Source: Clostridiaceae bacterium
GTDB taxonomy: Bacteria; Bacillota; Clostridia; Oscillospirales; Butyricicoccaceae
Direction: 5' to 3'
DNA length: 7,941 bases
Assembly: GCA_016293155.1 (NCBI GenBank)
Contig: JAEDEU010000065.1
Location: 1 to 7,941 of the forward strand
In this document: positions 1 to 6,530 of the stretch, piece after piece
Position numbering within the stretch: the first letter of the stretch is position 1
How the letters are laid out: every line of letters begins with the position of its first letter
The notes under the pieces: generated by a model
What the model saw: the letters and a program-made list of their open reading frames with translations, nothing else
Databases searched by the model: none
Told to the model about the DNA's origin: nothing
Program-made: the position numbers and the translations under genes

Positions 1-257
1 GTGATGCTGTTGAGCAGTTTGAGCTTTTCCGGGTCGGAAAATACAATCGCGCCGAGTTTTTTGCGGTCGAGTGTACCATCCGTATTTAAAACATCTCCAT
101 ATACAGTTTGTAATTGATCCAGCATGGCACGGCAGCTTTGGCACAGCTCGCGGTAGATCGCGTCCGCGTCCAGAACCGCACAGCCGCGCGCGCGGAATGC
201 GGCACAGGCGGCGCTTTTGCCCACGCCGGAGCCGCCGGTCAGTCCGATGATTTTCAT
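1..257 (-). CDS. coaE: Dephospho-CoA kinase, N-terminal part (cut by window edge)
   Basis: Dephospho-CoA kinase phosphorylates the ribose 3'-OH of dephospho-CoA with ATP, the last step of coenzyme A synthesis, in the cytosol. About 85 residues are visible; the family is about 200 residues long, so the C-terminal lid and CoA-binding parts lie off the left edge. Seen directly: MKIIGLTGG start, P-loop GGSGVGKS at residues 8-15, and the family motif DAD at 30-32 followed by AIYREL. The start ATG shares the ATGA overlap with the stop of the upstream Sua5 gene, and GGGAGGG in the Sua5 3' end sits 6 nt before it, so the two are probably translationally coupled. The P-loop has Ser and Val where GGIGSGKS is more usual, which should not affect function. 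The identification is firm; nothing can be said about the missing two thirds. Confidence 0.93.
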   Translation of the reverse strand, partial: MKIIGLTGGSGVGKSAACAAFRARGCAVLDADAIYRELCQSCRAMLDQLQTVYGDVLNTDGTLDRKKLGAIVFSDPEKLKLLNSI

Positions 258-1297
258 GTGTTGCCCTCCCGCAGGTCGATGATGTGGAAGCCGGACGACT
301 TTAGGATGCGGTTGGAGACCGCCAGTCCGATGCCGTCCGTCGGCGGGCACTGGGCGAGAATTTCCGTGCACGCGGTCTTGTCAAAGCGGCGCAAAGCGTC
401 AAATACCTCGCGCGCCTGCTCCGGAACATCCTGCGAGGAGCCGAAGGTGAGCACCGCGCCGCAGTGCGAAAAACGGCTCGCGTAGTCGTCAAAGCACAGC
501 ACGCCGGTGGTGCTGCCGGAATGCGCGGCGATGTAGTCCGCGGTCTGCTCCGGTGCACCCAGAATCACCGTAACCGGCGCTTCCGGCGCATAATGGCGGT
601 ATTTCATGCCCGGCGCGGACACGGTTTCCGTGTCGTCAATTTTTTCGTACAGGGCGCGGTCCACCTCGACCTCGCCGAGCACACTGCGCAGCTGCTCCAG
701 CGAGATTCCGCCCGGACGCAGCAAGCGCGGCACCGCGCCGCACAGCGATACGACCGTGGATTCCACGCCGACCGAGCACGCGCCGCCCTCGACGACCGCC
801 GCGATTCTGCCGGAGAGATCCTCCAGCACGTGCTGCGCGGTGGTGGTGGACGGTCTGCCGCTCAGATTGGCGGACGGCGCCGCGAGCGGCACGCCCGCCG
901 CGCGGATGATCGCCCGCGCCAGCGGATGCGCCGGCAGGCGAATACCAACCGTAGATAAACCGCCAGAAGTTACGGACGGTATAATCTCCTGCTTGGGCAG
1001 GATGATGGTCAGCGGTCCCGGCCAGAATGCCTGCGCCAGCTTGCGTGCGCTTTCCGGCACCTCTGCCGCAATGTCGGCAATCTGGGCTGCGTCCGCGATG
1101 TGGACGATCAGAGGATTGTCTTGCGGGCGACCCTTTGCGGTAAAAATTTTGCAGACTGCGTCCGGATTGAGCGCATTTGCCGCGAGTCCGTACACGGTCT
1201 CGGTCGGGATGCCCACGATCTCGCCGGCGCGCAGCAGCTCCGCCGCGCGGGCAATCGCCGTGTCATCCGTTTCCGGCTGTAAATATAGCGTGTTCAT
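254..1297 (-). CDS. ywlC: Threonylcarbamoyl-AMP synthase (Sua5/YwlC/TsaC family, two-domain)
   Basis: Makes L-threonylcarbamoyladenylate from threonine, bicarbonate and ATP, the first step of the t6A37 modification of ANN-decoding tRNAs. The 347 residues match the two-domain Sua5/YwlC form (about 345) rather than short TsaC. The YrdC domain covers about residues 10-200, with PTETVYGLAANA at 31-42, KGRPQDNPL at 55-63 and SANLSG at 142-147. The interdomain linker MKYRHYAP (231-238) leads into the C-terminal SUA5 domain (about 240-345). The start was chosen at MNTLYL because AAAGGGG lies 7 nt upstream and homology begins there; the frame stays open for 126 more codons back into prfA, but that extension is low-complexity antisense-like sequence. 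It follows prfA after an AT-rich 68-nt gap and overlaps coaE by ATGA. Confidence 0.95.
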   Translation of the reverse strand: MNTLYLQPETDDTAIARAAELLRAGEIVGIPTETVYGLAANALNPDAVCKIFTAKGRPQDNPLIVHIADAAQIADIAAEVPESARKLAQAFWPGPLTIILPKQEIIPSVTSGGLSTVGIRLPAHPLARAIIRAAGVPLAAPSANLSGRPSTTTAQHVLEDLSGRIAAVVEGGACSVGVESTVVSLCGAVPRLLRPGGISLEQLRSVLGEVEVDRALYEKIDDTETVSAPGMKYRHYAPEAPVTVILGAPEQTADYIAAHSGSTTGVLCFDDYASRFSHCGAVLTFGSSQDVPEQAREVFDALRRFDKTACTEILAQCPPTDGIGLAVSNRILKSSGFHIIDLREGNT

Positions 1298-1365
1298 AAG
1301 CTGTCCCCTTTGAAATAGCGAAACGATGTGAATACAAACTGTATAGTATTTAATAAATAATACGA
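1298..1365. other. AT-rich spacer between prfA and the Sua5 gene
   Basis: This 68-nt gap is strikingly AT-rich against its GC-rich flanks. It holds two small inverted repeats: ATACA/TGTAT with a 3-nt loop (1332-1344) and GTATT/AATAC with an 8-nt loop (1346-1363). Neither has a GC-rich stem or a U-tract that would make a standard terminator, and I find no well-spaced -35/-10 pair on the minus strand. It contains the Sua5 ribosome-binding site at its left end. It may be an mRNA processing or unstructured translation-initiation region; this is inference. Confidence 0.4.
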
Positions 1366-2433
1366 TTAGACGTTTTGGTTTGCCAGCTTTTCGGTCTGGT
1401 CTGCGGTAATCAGCGCGTCCAGCACCTCGTCCAGCTCGCCGTCCATGAAGCGGTCGAGCTTGTACAGCGTCAGCTTGATGCGGTGATCTGAGATGCGGTT
1501 TTCCGGAAAATTGTACGTCCGAATGCGCTCGGAGCGGTCGCCGGTACCGACCTGACTTTTGCGCTCCGCCGCGACGGCGTCCGTCTGTTTGCGCTGTGCC
1601 TCCTCGTACAGCCGCGAGCGCAGGACGCGCATTGCCTTGTCCTTGTTCTTGTACTGGCTGCGCTCGTCCTGACATTCGACCACCAGACCGGTCGGAAGAT
1701 AGGTGATGCGGATGGCGGATTCGGTTTTGTTGATGTGCTGACCGCCCGCGCCGGATGCGCGGAAGGTGTCAATTTTCAAATCGGACGGGTTGATTTCCAG
1801 CTCAACATCGTCCACCTCCGGCAGGACGGCGACCGTGACCGTGGAGGTGTGCACGCGCCCCTGCGATTCGGTTTCCGGCACGCGCTGAACGCGGTGCACG
1901 CCGCTCTCGAATTTCAGGCGGGAGAATGCCCCCTCGCCCGCGACCGAGAACACGACCTCCTTGCAGCCGCCCAGCTCGGTCTCGTTGATGCTGATGAGCT
2001 CGACCGACCAGCCGCGCTTTTCCGCGTACATCGTGTACATACGCTGTAAGGAATGCGCGAACAGCGCCGCCTCCTCGCCGCCCGCGCCGCCGCGGATCTC
2101 GACGATGACGTTTTTGCTGTCATTTTCGTCCTTGGGCAGCAGCAGAATGCGCAGCTCGCCCTCCAGACGTTCCATGTCTGCCCGCGCCGCGGTCAGCTCC
2201 TCCTGCGCCATGGCGCGTACCTCCGGATCGGAGTCCTCCGCCAGCTCGATCGCGTCCGCCTGTGTGCGCACCGCCTCCGCATAGGCGCGGTACGCCTCGA
2301 TGATCGGCGCAAGCTCCTTCTGCTCGCGCAGCAGCGCCGCCGCACGCGCAGGGTCGCTGTACAGCTCCGGACTGGCGAGCAGGCTTTCCAGCTCGTCAAA
2401 ACGGTCCGCGAGCGCCTCCAGTTGTTCTAACAT
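1366..2433 (-). CDS. prfA: Peptide chain release factor 1 (RF1)
   Basis: Class-I release factor that reads UAA and UAG stop codons on the ribosome and triggers peptidyl-tRNA hydrolysis. The 355 residues are the normal length. Seen directly: helical domain 1 (about 1-100), then GGAGGEEA at 115-122, the codon-recognition tripeptide region RVPETES with PET at 186-188 (PxT, the RF1 signature, as opposed to SPF in RF2), and the catalytic GGQ at 230-232 within GAGGQHINKTESA, followed by CQDERSQYKNK. The start ATG has AAAGGAG 8 nt upstream. No frameshift is present, unlike RF2 genes. It lies 51 nt after the DUF218 gene in an apparent operon. prmC, whose product methylates the GGQ glutamine and which is often adjacent, is not next to it here. 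Confidence 0.98.
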   Translation of the reverse strand: MLEQLEALADRFDELESLLASPELYSDPARAAALLREQKELAPIIEAYRAYAEAVRTQADAIELAEDSDPEVRAMAQEELTAARADMERLEGELRILLLPKDENDSKNVIVEIRGGAGGEEAALFAHSLQRMYTMYAEKRGWSVELISINETELGGCKEVVFSVAGEGAFSRLKFESGVHRVQRVPETESQGRVHTSTVTVAVLPEVDDVELEINPSDLKIDTFRASGAGGQHINKTESAIRITYLPTGLVVECQDERSQYKNKDKAMRVLRSRLYEEAQRKQTDAVAAERKSQVGTGDRSERIRTYNFPENRISDHRIKLTLYKLDRFMDGELDEVLDALITADQTEKLANQNV

Positions 2434-2484
2434 GCGAAGTTCTCCTTTCGGGATGGATCAGAAATAAAATGGGATATTCTTGCA

Positions 2485-3246
2485 TTACCAGCCGAGAATA
2501 AACTGCTTGATGAGCGAAAAATACTCGCGGAACGAAAATACCACCGTGTATACCGCGTTCGGCATGGGTGCGGGGACGCCGGCTGCATCCAGCCCCGCCT
2601 GCTCCATCAGATGCTTCGCGCGGAACAGATGAAAATTGCTGGTCAGCACCGCGGTGCGGCAGCCCTCCGGCGAGCGCTCGTCCATCAGCGCCTTGGCGTT
2701 GCGGATGTTCTCCACCGTGTTGCGCGAGCGGTTTTCCTCGATCAGCCGGTCGGGGGAGATGCCGCGCTCGACCAGCCAGTGCTTCATGACCGTGGATTCC
2801 GGCATGATTTCGTCAAACCCCTGACCGCCGCAGAGGATGGCGATTTGGTTCGGATTCGCCTCCAGCTGCTGCCGCGCGGTTTCCAGACGGCACGCAAGCG
2901 TCTTGCCCGGCTGATCGTCATAAATGCCTGCGCCGAGCACGAGCAGATAATCCGCGCGGTCCGCCTCCTCATCCGCGTGCAGACCGTTTGACCAGATCAG
3001 CCACTGCACCGCAGCAAGGGAAATCACCCACAGCCCGAACACGAAATGTCCGAGCACCGCAAGCGCGCGGAACACCCGCGCATATTTGTGCCCGCTGTCC
3101 CGGAGTGTGAGGAACAGCACCATCAGCCCGAGGCACGCCGCGAGCGGCAGGAACATCAGCGCCCCCACGCGCACCGTGCGGAACGGCAGGCAGAGGACGC
3201 CCAAGCCTGCGGAAAGCACGCCCAGAATTGCATAAAACCGCTTCAT
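2485..3246 (-). CDS. DUF218 membrane protein (YdcF/SanA/ElyC-like)
   Basis: The 253-residue protein has an N-terminal membrane part with three likely helices (about residues 5-22, 27-47 and 59-84), then a DUF218 domain from about residue 97 to the end. Domain motifs visible are VLGAGIYD (103-110), CGGQG (139-143), the acidic patch MPEST (148-152), EENRSRNTVENI (170-181) and TSNFHLFRA (202-210), all typical of the YdcF-like fold. Members such as SanA and ElyC are linked to envelope integrity, but the reaction is not settled, so no specific function is claimed. The start ATG overlaps the ABC-F stop as ATGA; an in-frame ATG 14 codons upstream was rejected because it lies inside the ABC-F gene. 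The GGAGG next to the overlap is too close to act as a normal ribosome site, which favours coupling by re-initiation. Confidence 0.88.
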   Translation of the reverse strand: MKRFYAILGVLSAGLGVLCLPFRTVRVGALMFLPLAACLGLMVLFLTLRDSGHKYARVFRALAVLGHFVFGLWVISLAAVQWLIWSNGLHADEEADRADYLLVLGAGIYDDQPGKTLACRLETARQQLEANPNQIAILCGGQGFDEIMPESTVMKHWLVERGISPDRLIEENRSRNTVENIRNAKALMDERSPEGCRTAVLTSNFHLFRAKHLMEQAGLDAAGVPAPMPNAVYTVVFSFREYFSLIKQFILGW

Positions 3247-5126
3247 TCCTCCAGCATCGCTTCCAGCTCGGTGGAAAGCGCCTCCCACTGCTCCATTTTT
3301 TCCATCAATGCTTCATCCGCCGTTTCGCGCTCTGCGGAAAGCTCCATGAGCTTTTGCGCATCCGCGCCCGCCTGCGCCATGCGCTCGTCGAGGTCTGCGC
3401 ACTGCGCCTCCAGCTCCGCGATTTCGCGCTCCAGCTTTGCGATTTTCTTTTCCAGCGGCTTGGTGCCGCCCTTGGGCTTTTCGCGCACCTTCTTGGGCTT
3501 GACCGGAGCGGCCGCGGCGCGCTCCGCCGCCTTTTTCTCGCGGAAGGCGAGGTATTGCTCATAATTGCCCGTGAAGTCCACATAGCCGTCCTCCATCAGC
3601 ACGATGATGCGGCTGGCAAAGCGCGACACAAAATACCGGTCATGCGAGACAAACAGCAGGGTGCCGGTGAAGCCCTCGACCGCCTCCTCGATCCATTCGC
3701 GTGCGAGGATGTCCAGATGGTTGGTCGGCTCGTCCAGCACGAGCATGTTTAATTTATCATACATCAGCTCACACAGGCGCAGGCGGCTTTTCTCGCCGCC
3801 GGACAGCTTGGCGACCGTCTTGAGCTGATCCTCGCCGGAAAACTGGAACCGTCCCAGACGGTTGCGCGCGGTCTGAGGCGTGACGTTCTTGTCATAAATC
3901 AGCGTGTCCACCAGCGTGCGGTTTTCGTTTTCAAAGGTGACGACCTGCGGCAGATAGGCGGGCTTCAGTCCGTCGCCCTTCTTGACCGAGCCGTCGTCCG
4001 CCGGCTCCAGACCGAGGATGATATTCAGAAGAGTGGTCTTGCCCGTGCCGTTGTCGCCCAGAATGGCGACCTTTTCGCCGTTTTTGACGTTGAAGGTCAC
4101 ATCATGCAAAATCTCGCGCCCGTCGAAGGACTTGCAGATGCCGCGTACCTTGAGTACCTCCTCGGTCTCGTAGTCCGGGTCGCCGAAGGTCATGGACAGC
4201 TTTTTCTGCTTTTTCGGGCGGTCTGCGACCGTCATGCGCGCGATGCGCCTGTCGATGGAAAAGGCGCGCTTGTGCATCTTTTCCGTGCCCCACTGGTGCA
4301 TTTTGCGCGACTGGTCCTCCAGACGCTTGACCGCCTCAAGCTGGTTCTGATGCTCTGCCATGCGGCGCTCGTAGCGGAGCTGACGCTCCTCGGCGTAGTA
4401 GCTGTACGAGCCCGCGTAAAAGTCCGCTCTGCCCTCGAACAGCTCGATGATGCGCTCGCAGCACTGGTCAAGGAAGTAGCGGTCATGCGAGATCGTGACC
4501 ACGGTGCCCTCGTAGGAATCCAAAAAATTGCCCAGCCATTCGACCGCGTCCAGATCCAGATGGTTGGTCGGCTCGTCGAGCAGAAGGATGTCCGTATTTT
4601 CCAAAATGATGCGCGCGAGGTTGACGCGGGTTTTCTCGCCGCCGGAGAGCACCTCGAACTGCTGTGTGCGCATATCGCGGGAGATTTCCAGACCGTTGCA
4701 CACCTTGTCCACCTCGACGTCCAGCGTGTAGCCGCCGAGCGTTTCCAGCTCCTGCTGGAGTGCGCCGTAGCGCGTGAGCAGGACGGGGTCCGTGCTGGTC
4801 TGCATCTGCTTTTCCAGCTCGGCCATCTGCTCCCGCACTGCGCGAATGCGGTGGAACGCCGAGCGGAGCACCTCCTCGACGGTCGCGCCCGGCTCAAAGA
4901 CCGGAATCTGGTTGATGATGCCGACTGTGCGGTCCTTTGCGATGGACACCGTGCCGGAATCATAGGTGATCTCGCCGGTCAGGATGCGGAACAGGGTGGT
5001 CTTGCCCGCGCCGTTCGGACCGACGATTGCCACCTTTTCGCCGGGGAAGATATCGAACGTGATGTCACGCAGAATCTGGGTTTCCCCGAAAAATTTATTT
5101 AATCCATTGATGCTGATATCTGCCAA
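3243..5126 (-). CDS. ABC-F family ATPase (translation factor type, YdiF/Uup-like)
   Basis: Soluble twin-ATPase protein without membrane segments. ABC-F proteins bind the ribosomal E site and act on stalled or misaligned complexes; some protect against antibiotics. In 627 residues: NBD1 with Walker A GPNGAGKT (36-43), signature LSGGE (160-164) and LLLDEPTNHLD (181-191); a charged interdomain linker (about 242-322), the P-site tRNA interaction region; NBD2 with GDNGTGKT (357-364), LSGGE (441-445) and VLDEPTNHLD (463-472). A Lys/Ala/Pro stretch (530-556) leads to a C-terminal coiled coil (about 557-627), as in YdiF and Uup. The start is TTG with GGAGG 6 nt upstream; an in-frame ATG 22 codons earlier lacks homology. 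First gene of the left-reading operon, overlapping the DUF218 gene by ATGA. Subfamily and any resistance role cannot be decided from sequence alone. Confidence 0.94.
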   Translation of the reverse strand: MADISINGLNKFFGETQILRDITFDIFPGEKVAIVGPNGAGKTTLFRILTGEITYDSGTVSIAKDRTVGIINQIPVFEPGATVEEVLRSAFHRIRAVREQMAELEKQMQTSTDPVLLTRYGALQQELETLGGYTLDVEVDKVCNGLEISRDMRTQQFEVLSGGEKTRVNLARIILENTDILLLDEPTNHLDLDAVEWLGNFLDSYEGTVVTISHDRYFLDQCCERIIELFEGRADFYAGSYSYYAEERQLRYERRMAEHQNQLEAVKRLEDQSRKMHQWGTEKMHKRAFSIDRRIARMTVADRPKKQKKLSMTFGDPDYETEEVLKVRGICKSFDGREILHDVTFNVKNGEKVAILGDNGTGKTTLLNIILGLEPADDGSVKKGDGLKPAYLPQVVTFENENRTLVDTLIYDKNVTPQTARNRLGRFQFSGEDQLKTVAKLSGGEKSRLRLCELMYDKLNMLVLDEPTNHLDILAREWIEEAVEGFTGTLLFVSHDRYFVSRFASRIIVLMEDGYVDFTGNYEQYLAFREKKAAERAAAAPVKPKKVREKPKGGTKPLEKKIAKLEREIAELEAQCADLDERMAQAGADAQKLMELSAERETADEALMEKMEQWEALSTELEAMLEE

Positions 5127-5132
5127 AATAAA

Positions 5133-5137
5133 CCTCC
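5133..5137 (-). promoter_or_regulatory. Ribosome-binding site that fixes the TTG start of the ABC-F gene
   Basis: GGAGG on the minus strand, 6 nt before TTG. The only in-frame upstream ATG is 66 nt earlier, with no ribosome site of this quality and no family homology after it, so TTG is the likely start. Confidence 0.8.
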
Positions 5138-5155
5138 AACGGTTAGAACATACAG

Positions 5156-5184
5156 AGAATACACAGAGCGCGCTGGTGTGAAAA
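5156..5184 (-). promoter_or_regulatory. Weak candidate promoter for the ABC-F operon
   Basis: On the minus strand, TTTTCA (5179-5184) and TATTCT (5156-5161) are separated by 17 nt, each matching 4 of 6 sigma-A consensus bases. The pair sits between the cyclophilin terminator and the ABC-F start, where a promoter is expected if the terminator is efficient. A start near 5149 would leave a leader of about 22 nt. The match is modest. Confidence 0.35.
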
Positions 5185-5186
5185 GA

Positions 5187-5221
5187 AAACAAGCAAAAAG
5201 ACCGCGCACAGGCGCGGCCTT
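5187..5221 (-). terminator. Intrinsic terminator of the cyclophilin transcript
   Basis: Read on the minus strand, AAGGCCGCGC and GCGCGGUCUU form a 10-bp stem with a CUGU loop, including one G-U pair, and run into UUUUUGCUUGUUUU. On the plus strand the same pair would be an A-C mismatch without a U-tract, so the direction is clear. It starts about 46 nt after the cyclophilin stop and separates that gene from the ABC-F operon. Confidence 0.85.
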
Positions 5222-5266
5222 GTATTTGCTGCTTTGCCGCGGATATCCGGTGCGGATCCGTGCCGG

Positions 5267-5785
5267 TTACAGCTTCTCCGGCTCGTCGAATACCTCGCCG
5301 AAGGTGTCCACGGTAACCGACTTCATCACCTGCGGTACGAGCGGCATATCGCTCCAGTTGCGCTTTACGGCAACGATCTTGTCGCAGACGTCCAGACCGG
5401 TGATGACGCGGCCGAATGCGGCATACTGTCCGTCCAGATGCGGTGCGTCCTCTACCATGAGGAAGAACTGCGAGCCTGCGGAGTTCGGATTCATTGCGCG
5501 CGCCATGGAAATCACACCGCGGGTGTGCTTCAGGTCGTTCTGGAAGCCGTTCATGCTGAACTCGCCCTTGATGGAATAGCCCGGGCCGCCGGTGCCGCGT
5601 CCGTCCGGATCGCCGCCCTGAATCATAAAGCCCGGAATGACGCGATGGAAGACGGTTCCATCATAAAAGCCCTTGGAAACCAGGCTGACAAAGTTGCGCA
5701 CGGTGTTCGGCGCGATTTCCGGAAACAGCTCGATCTGGATTTCTCCGCCGTCCTCCATGACGATGGTTACAATCGGATTGGTCAT
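5267..5785 (-). CDS. Cytosolic peptidyl-prolyl cis-trans isomerase, cyclophilin type
   Basis: Catalyses cis-trans isomerisation of X-Pro bonds and assists protein folding. The 172 residues span one cyclophilin domain with no signal peptide, so it should be cytosolic. Active-site motifs are intact: FHRVIPGFMIQGGDP (46-60, with catalytic Arg48, Phe53 and Gln56), SAGSQFFL (102-109) and HLDGQYAAFGRV (116-127). His116 stands where human CypA has the cyclosporin-contacting Trp, which is common in bacterial forms. Two in-frame ATGs are close together: the first (5794) abuts the AGGAGA ribosome site with no spacing, while the second (5785) is 9 nt away, so the second was chosen. It has its own promoter and terminator, appears monocistronic, and is divergent from the YbjN-like gene. 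Confidence 0.96.
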   Translation of the reverse strand: MTNPIVTIVMEDGGEIQIELFPEIAPNTVRNFVSLVSKGFYDGTVFHRVIPGFMIQGGDPDGRGTGGPGYSIKGEFSMNGFQNDLKHTRGVISMARAMNPNSAGSQFFLMVEDAPHLDGQYAAFGRVITGLDVCDKIVAVKRNWSDMPLVPQVMKSVTVDTFGEVFDEPEKL

Positions 5786-5794
5786 ATTACGCAT

Positions 5795-5800
5795 TCTCCT
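5795..5800 (-). promoter_or_regulatory. Ribosome-binding site deciding the cyclophilin start
   Basis: AGGAGA on the minus strand ends directly against an upstream in-frame ATG (5794) but is 9 nt from the second ATG (5785). The spacing supports initiation at 5785. Confidence 0.8.
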
Positions 5801-5824
5801 GTGTCAAATTAAAATGATACTACT

Positions 5825-5853
5825 ATATTAGCAAATTCGTTCCCGCGGTTCAA
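5825..5853 (-). promoter_or_regulatory. Sigma-A promoter of the cyclophilin gene
   Basis: On the minus strand, -35 TTGAAC (5848-5853), a 17-nt spacer, and -10 TAATAT (5825-5830), preceded by TGC as an extended -10. Transcription would start near 5818 with a leader of about 33 nt. It faces away from the plus-strand promoter at 5909-5937. Confidence 0.75.
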
Positions 5854-5885
5854 GTATGAAATGTAAATTCTTTGCATCCGGCGCA

Positions 5886-5903
5886 GTCAAAAGGAAACTG
5901 ACA
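5886..5903 (+). promoter_or_regulatory. Bipartite upstream element, copy 1
   Basis: GTCAAAAG (5886-5893), one base, then AAACTGACA (5895-5903), ending 5 nt before the -35 of the YbjN-like gene promoter. Both halves recur in the same order and strand at 6531-6554, with a 7-nt gap, before the next plus-strand promoter. The outer GTCA and TGAC also make an inverted repeat, as a repressor or activator site might. Its role is inferred. Confidence 0.45.
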
Positions 5904-5908
5904 GATGA

Positions 5909-5937
5909 TTGCATCAGGGTCGGAAAGCTGATAAAAT
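5909..5937 (+). promoter_or_regulatory. Sigma-A-type promoter of the YbjN-like gene
   Basis: -35 TTGCAT (5909-5914, only the TTG matches), a 17-nt spacer, and -10 TAAAAT (5932-5937, 5 of 6 bases), preceded by TGA as an extended -10. Transcription would start near 5944, giving a leader of about 50 nt. The poor -35 fits a promoter helped by the extended -10 or by an activator. Confidence 0.65.
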
Positions 5938-5994
5938 AAGATCACAGAAACAACGGGAAAACAGCCTCAGGCGGACAGAAAGGATGACACAGCA

Positions 5995-6414
5995 ATGAAA
6001 ACGCAGAATGCAAAAAACTTTACCGAGCGGCTGGACAGCGAGAACATCAAGTGGACGGAGATGGAAAACAATGGCGGACGCGACCGCATCCGTCTGATCT
6101 ACGGCGGCGACAATAAGGATCCGATCATACTGCACTTTCTGTTTGACGACGACGAGGAAACCATGAGCGTGCGCTGCTTCGATCTGTGCAGCTGCCCGAA
6201 GAATAGGAAGGCGAAGATGCTGATTGCGCTCAACCGCATCAACGCCAAGTATAAGTGGGTCAACTTCTACATGGACGACGACAACGATATTATCGCGCAG
6301 GTGGATATGGAGGTCGATCCGGAGACCGTGGGCAAGACCGGACGGCGCACGATTTCCATCTGTGTTTCGGTCATCGACGATGTATGGCCGGAGCTGCAAG
6401 AAGCGCTCAAGTAA
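5995..6414 (+). CDS. YbjN-like domain protein, function unknown
   Basis: A 139-residue, soluble, strongly acidic protein with no signal peptide or membrane segment. The pattern resembles the YbjN family: strands around IILHFLFDDDEE (44-55), then LNRINAKYKWVNFYMDDDNDIIAQVDMEV (79-107), and a C-terminal strand-helix SICVSVIDDVWPELQEAL (121-138). YbjN proteins have a type-III-secretion-chaperone-like fold; E. coli YbjN is linked to stress and motility regulation, but no biochemical activity is settled. The assignment rests on recognising this pattern, not on a search. The start ATG has AAAGGA 10 nt upstream. It has its own promoter and terminator, so it is probably monocistronic, and is divergent from the cyclophilin gene. 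Cys61, Cys65 and Cys67 (CFDLCSC) form a small cluster that could bind metal or be redox active; this is speculative. Confidence 0.72.
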   Translation: MKTQNAKNFTERLDSENIKWTEMENNGGRDRIRLIYGGDNKDPIILHFLFDDDEETMSVRCFDLCSCPKNRKAKMLIALNRINAKYKWVNFYMDDDNDIIAQVDMEVDPETVGKTGRRTISICVSVIDDVWPELQEALK

Positions 6415-6425
6415 GCAAAACAGAA

Positions 6426-6453
6426 CGGCCGCAGGCGAATGCCTGCGGCTTTG
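6426..6453 (+). terminator. Hairpin terminator after the YbjN-like gene
   Basis: A perfect 9-bp stem GCCGCAGGC/GCCTGCGGC with a GAAT loop (6428-6449), followed by a short TTT run. It begins about 13 nt after the stop codon. The GC-rich stem is strong but the U-tract is short, so termination may be incomplete. Confidence 0.75.
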
Positions 6454-6530
6454 CTGTGCTCCAAGGCGTATCATTCCGGAGCAAAAGCAGCATACTATCC
6501 GGTAGCTCCCGTGGAATTTACCATAAAATC

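Noticed and set aside
100..1345. A 13-mer TACAAACTGTATA present at 1333-1345 (plus) and, inverted, at 100-112 inside coaE
   Set aside because: One 13-base match between strands is about what chance gives in a window of this size, and one copy is inside a coding region.
1298..1675. An upstream extension of the Sua5 frame by 126 codons, overlapping prfA
   Set aside because: The added sequence is out-of-frame prfA, and a good ribosome site precedes the internal ATG where homology starts.
4104..5102. A 332-codon open frame on the plus strand, antisense to the ABC-F gene
   Set aside because: It mirrors the codon structure of the ABC-F gene, has no plausible ribosome site and resembles no family. 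GC-rich genes often leave such open antisense frames.
5984..5998. A 4-codon leader frame (MTQQ-stop) whose stop overlaps the YbjN-like start
   Set aside because: The only ribosome site abuts its ATG, so it would not be translated, and it is too short to distinguish from chance.
6457..6509. GGAGC at 6478-6482 could pair with either GCTCC at 6458-6462 or GCTCC at 6505-6509, like a switch
   Set aside because: The stems are only 5-6 bp with long loops, lie after the YbjN-like gene terminator and before the next promoter, and would control nothing visible.
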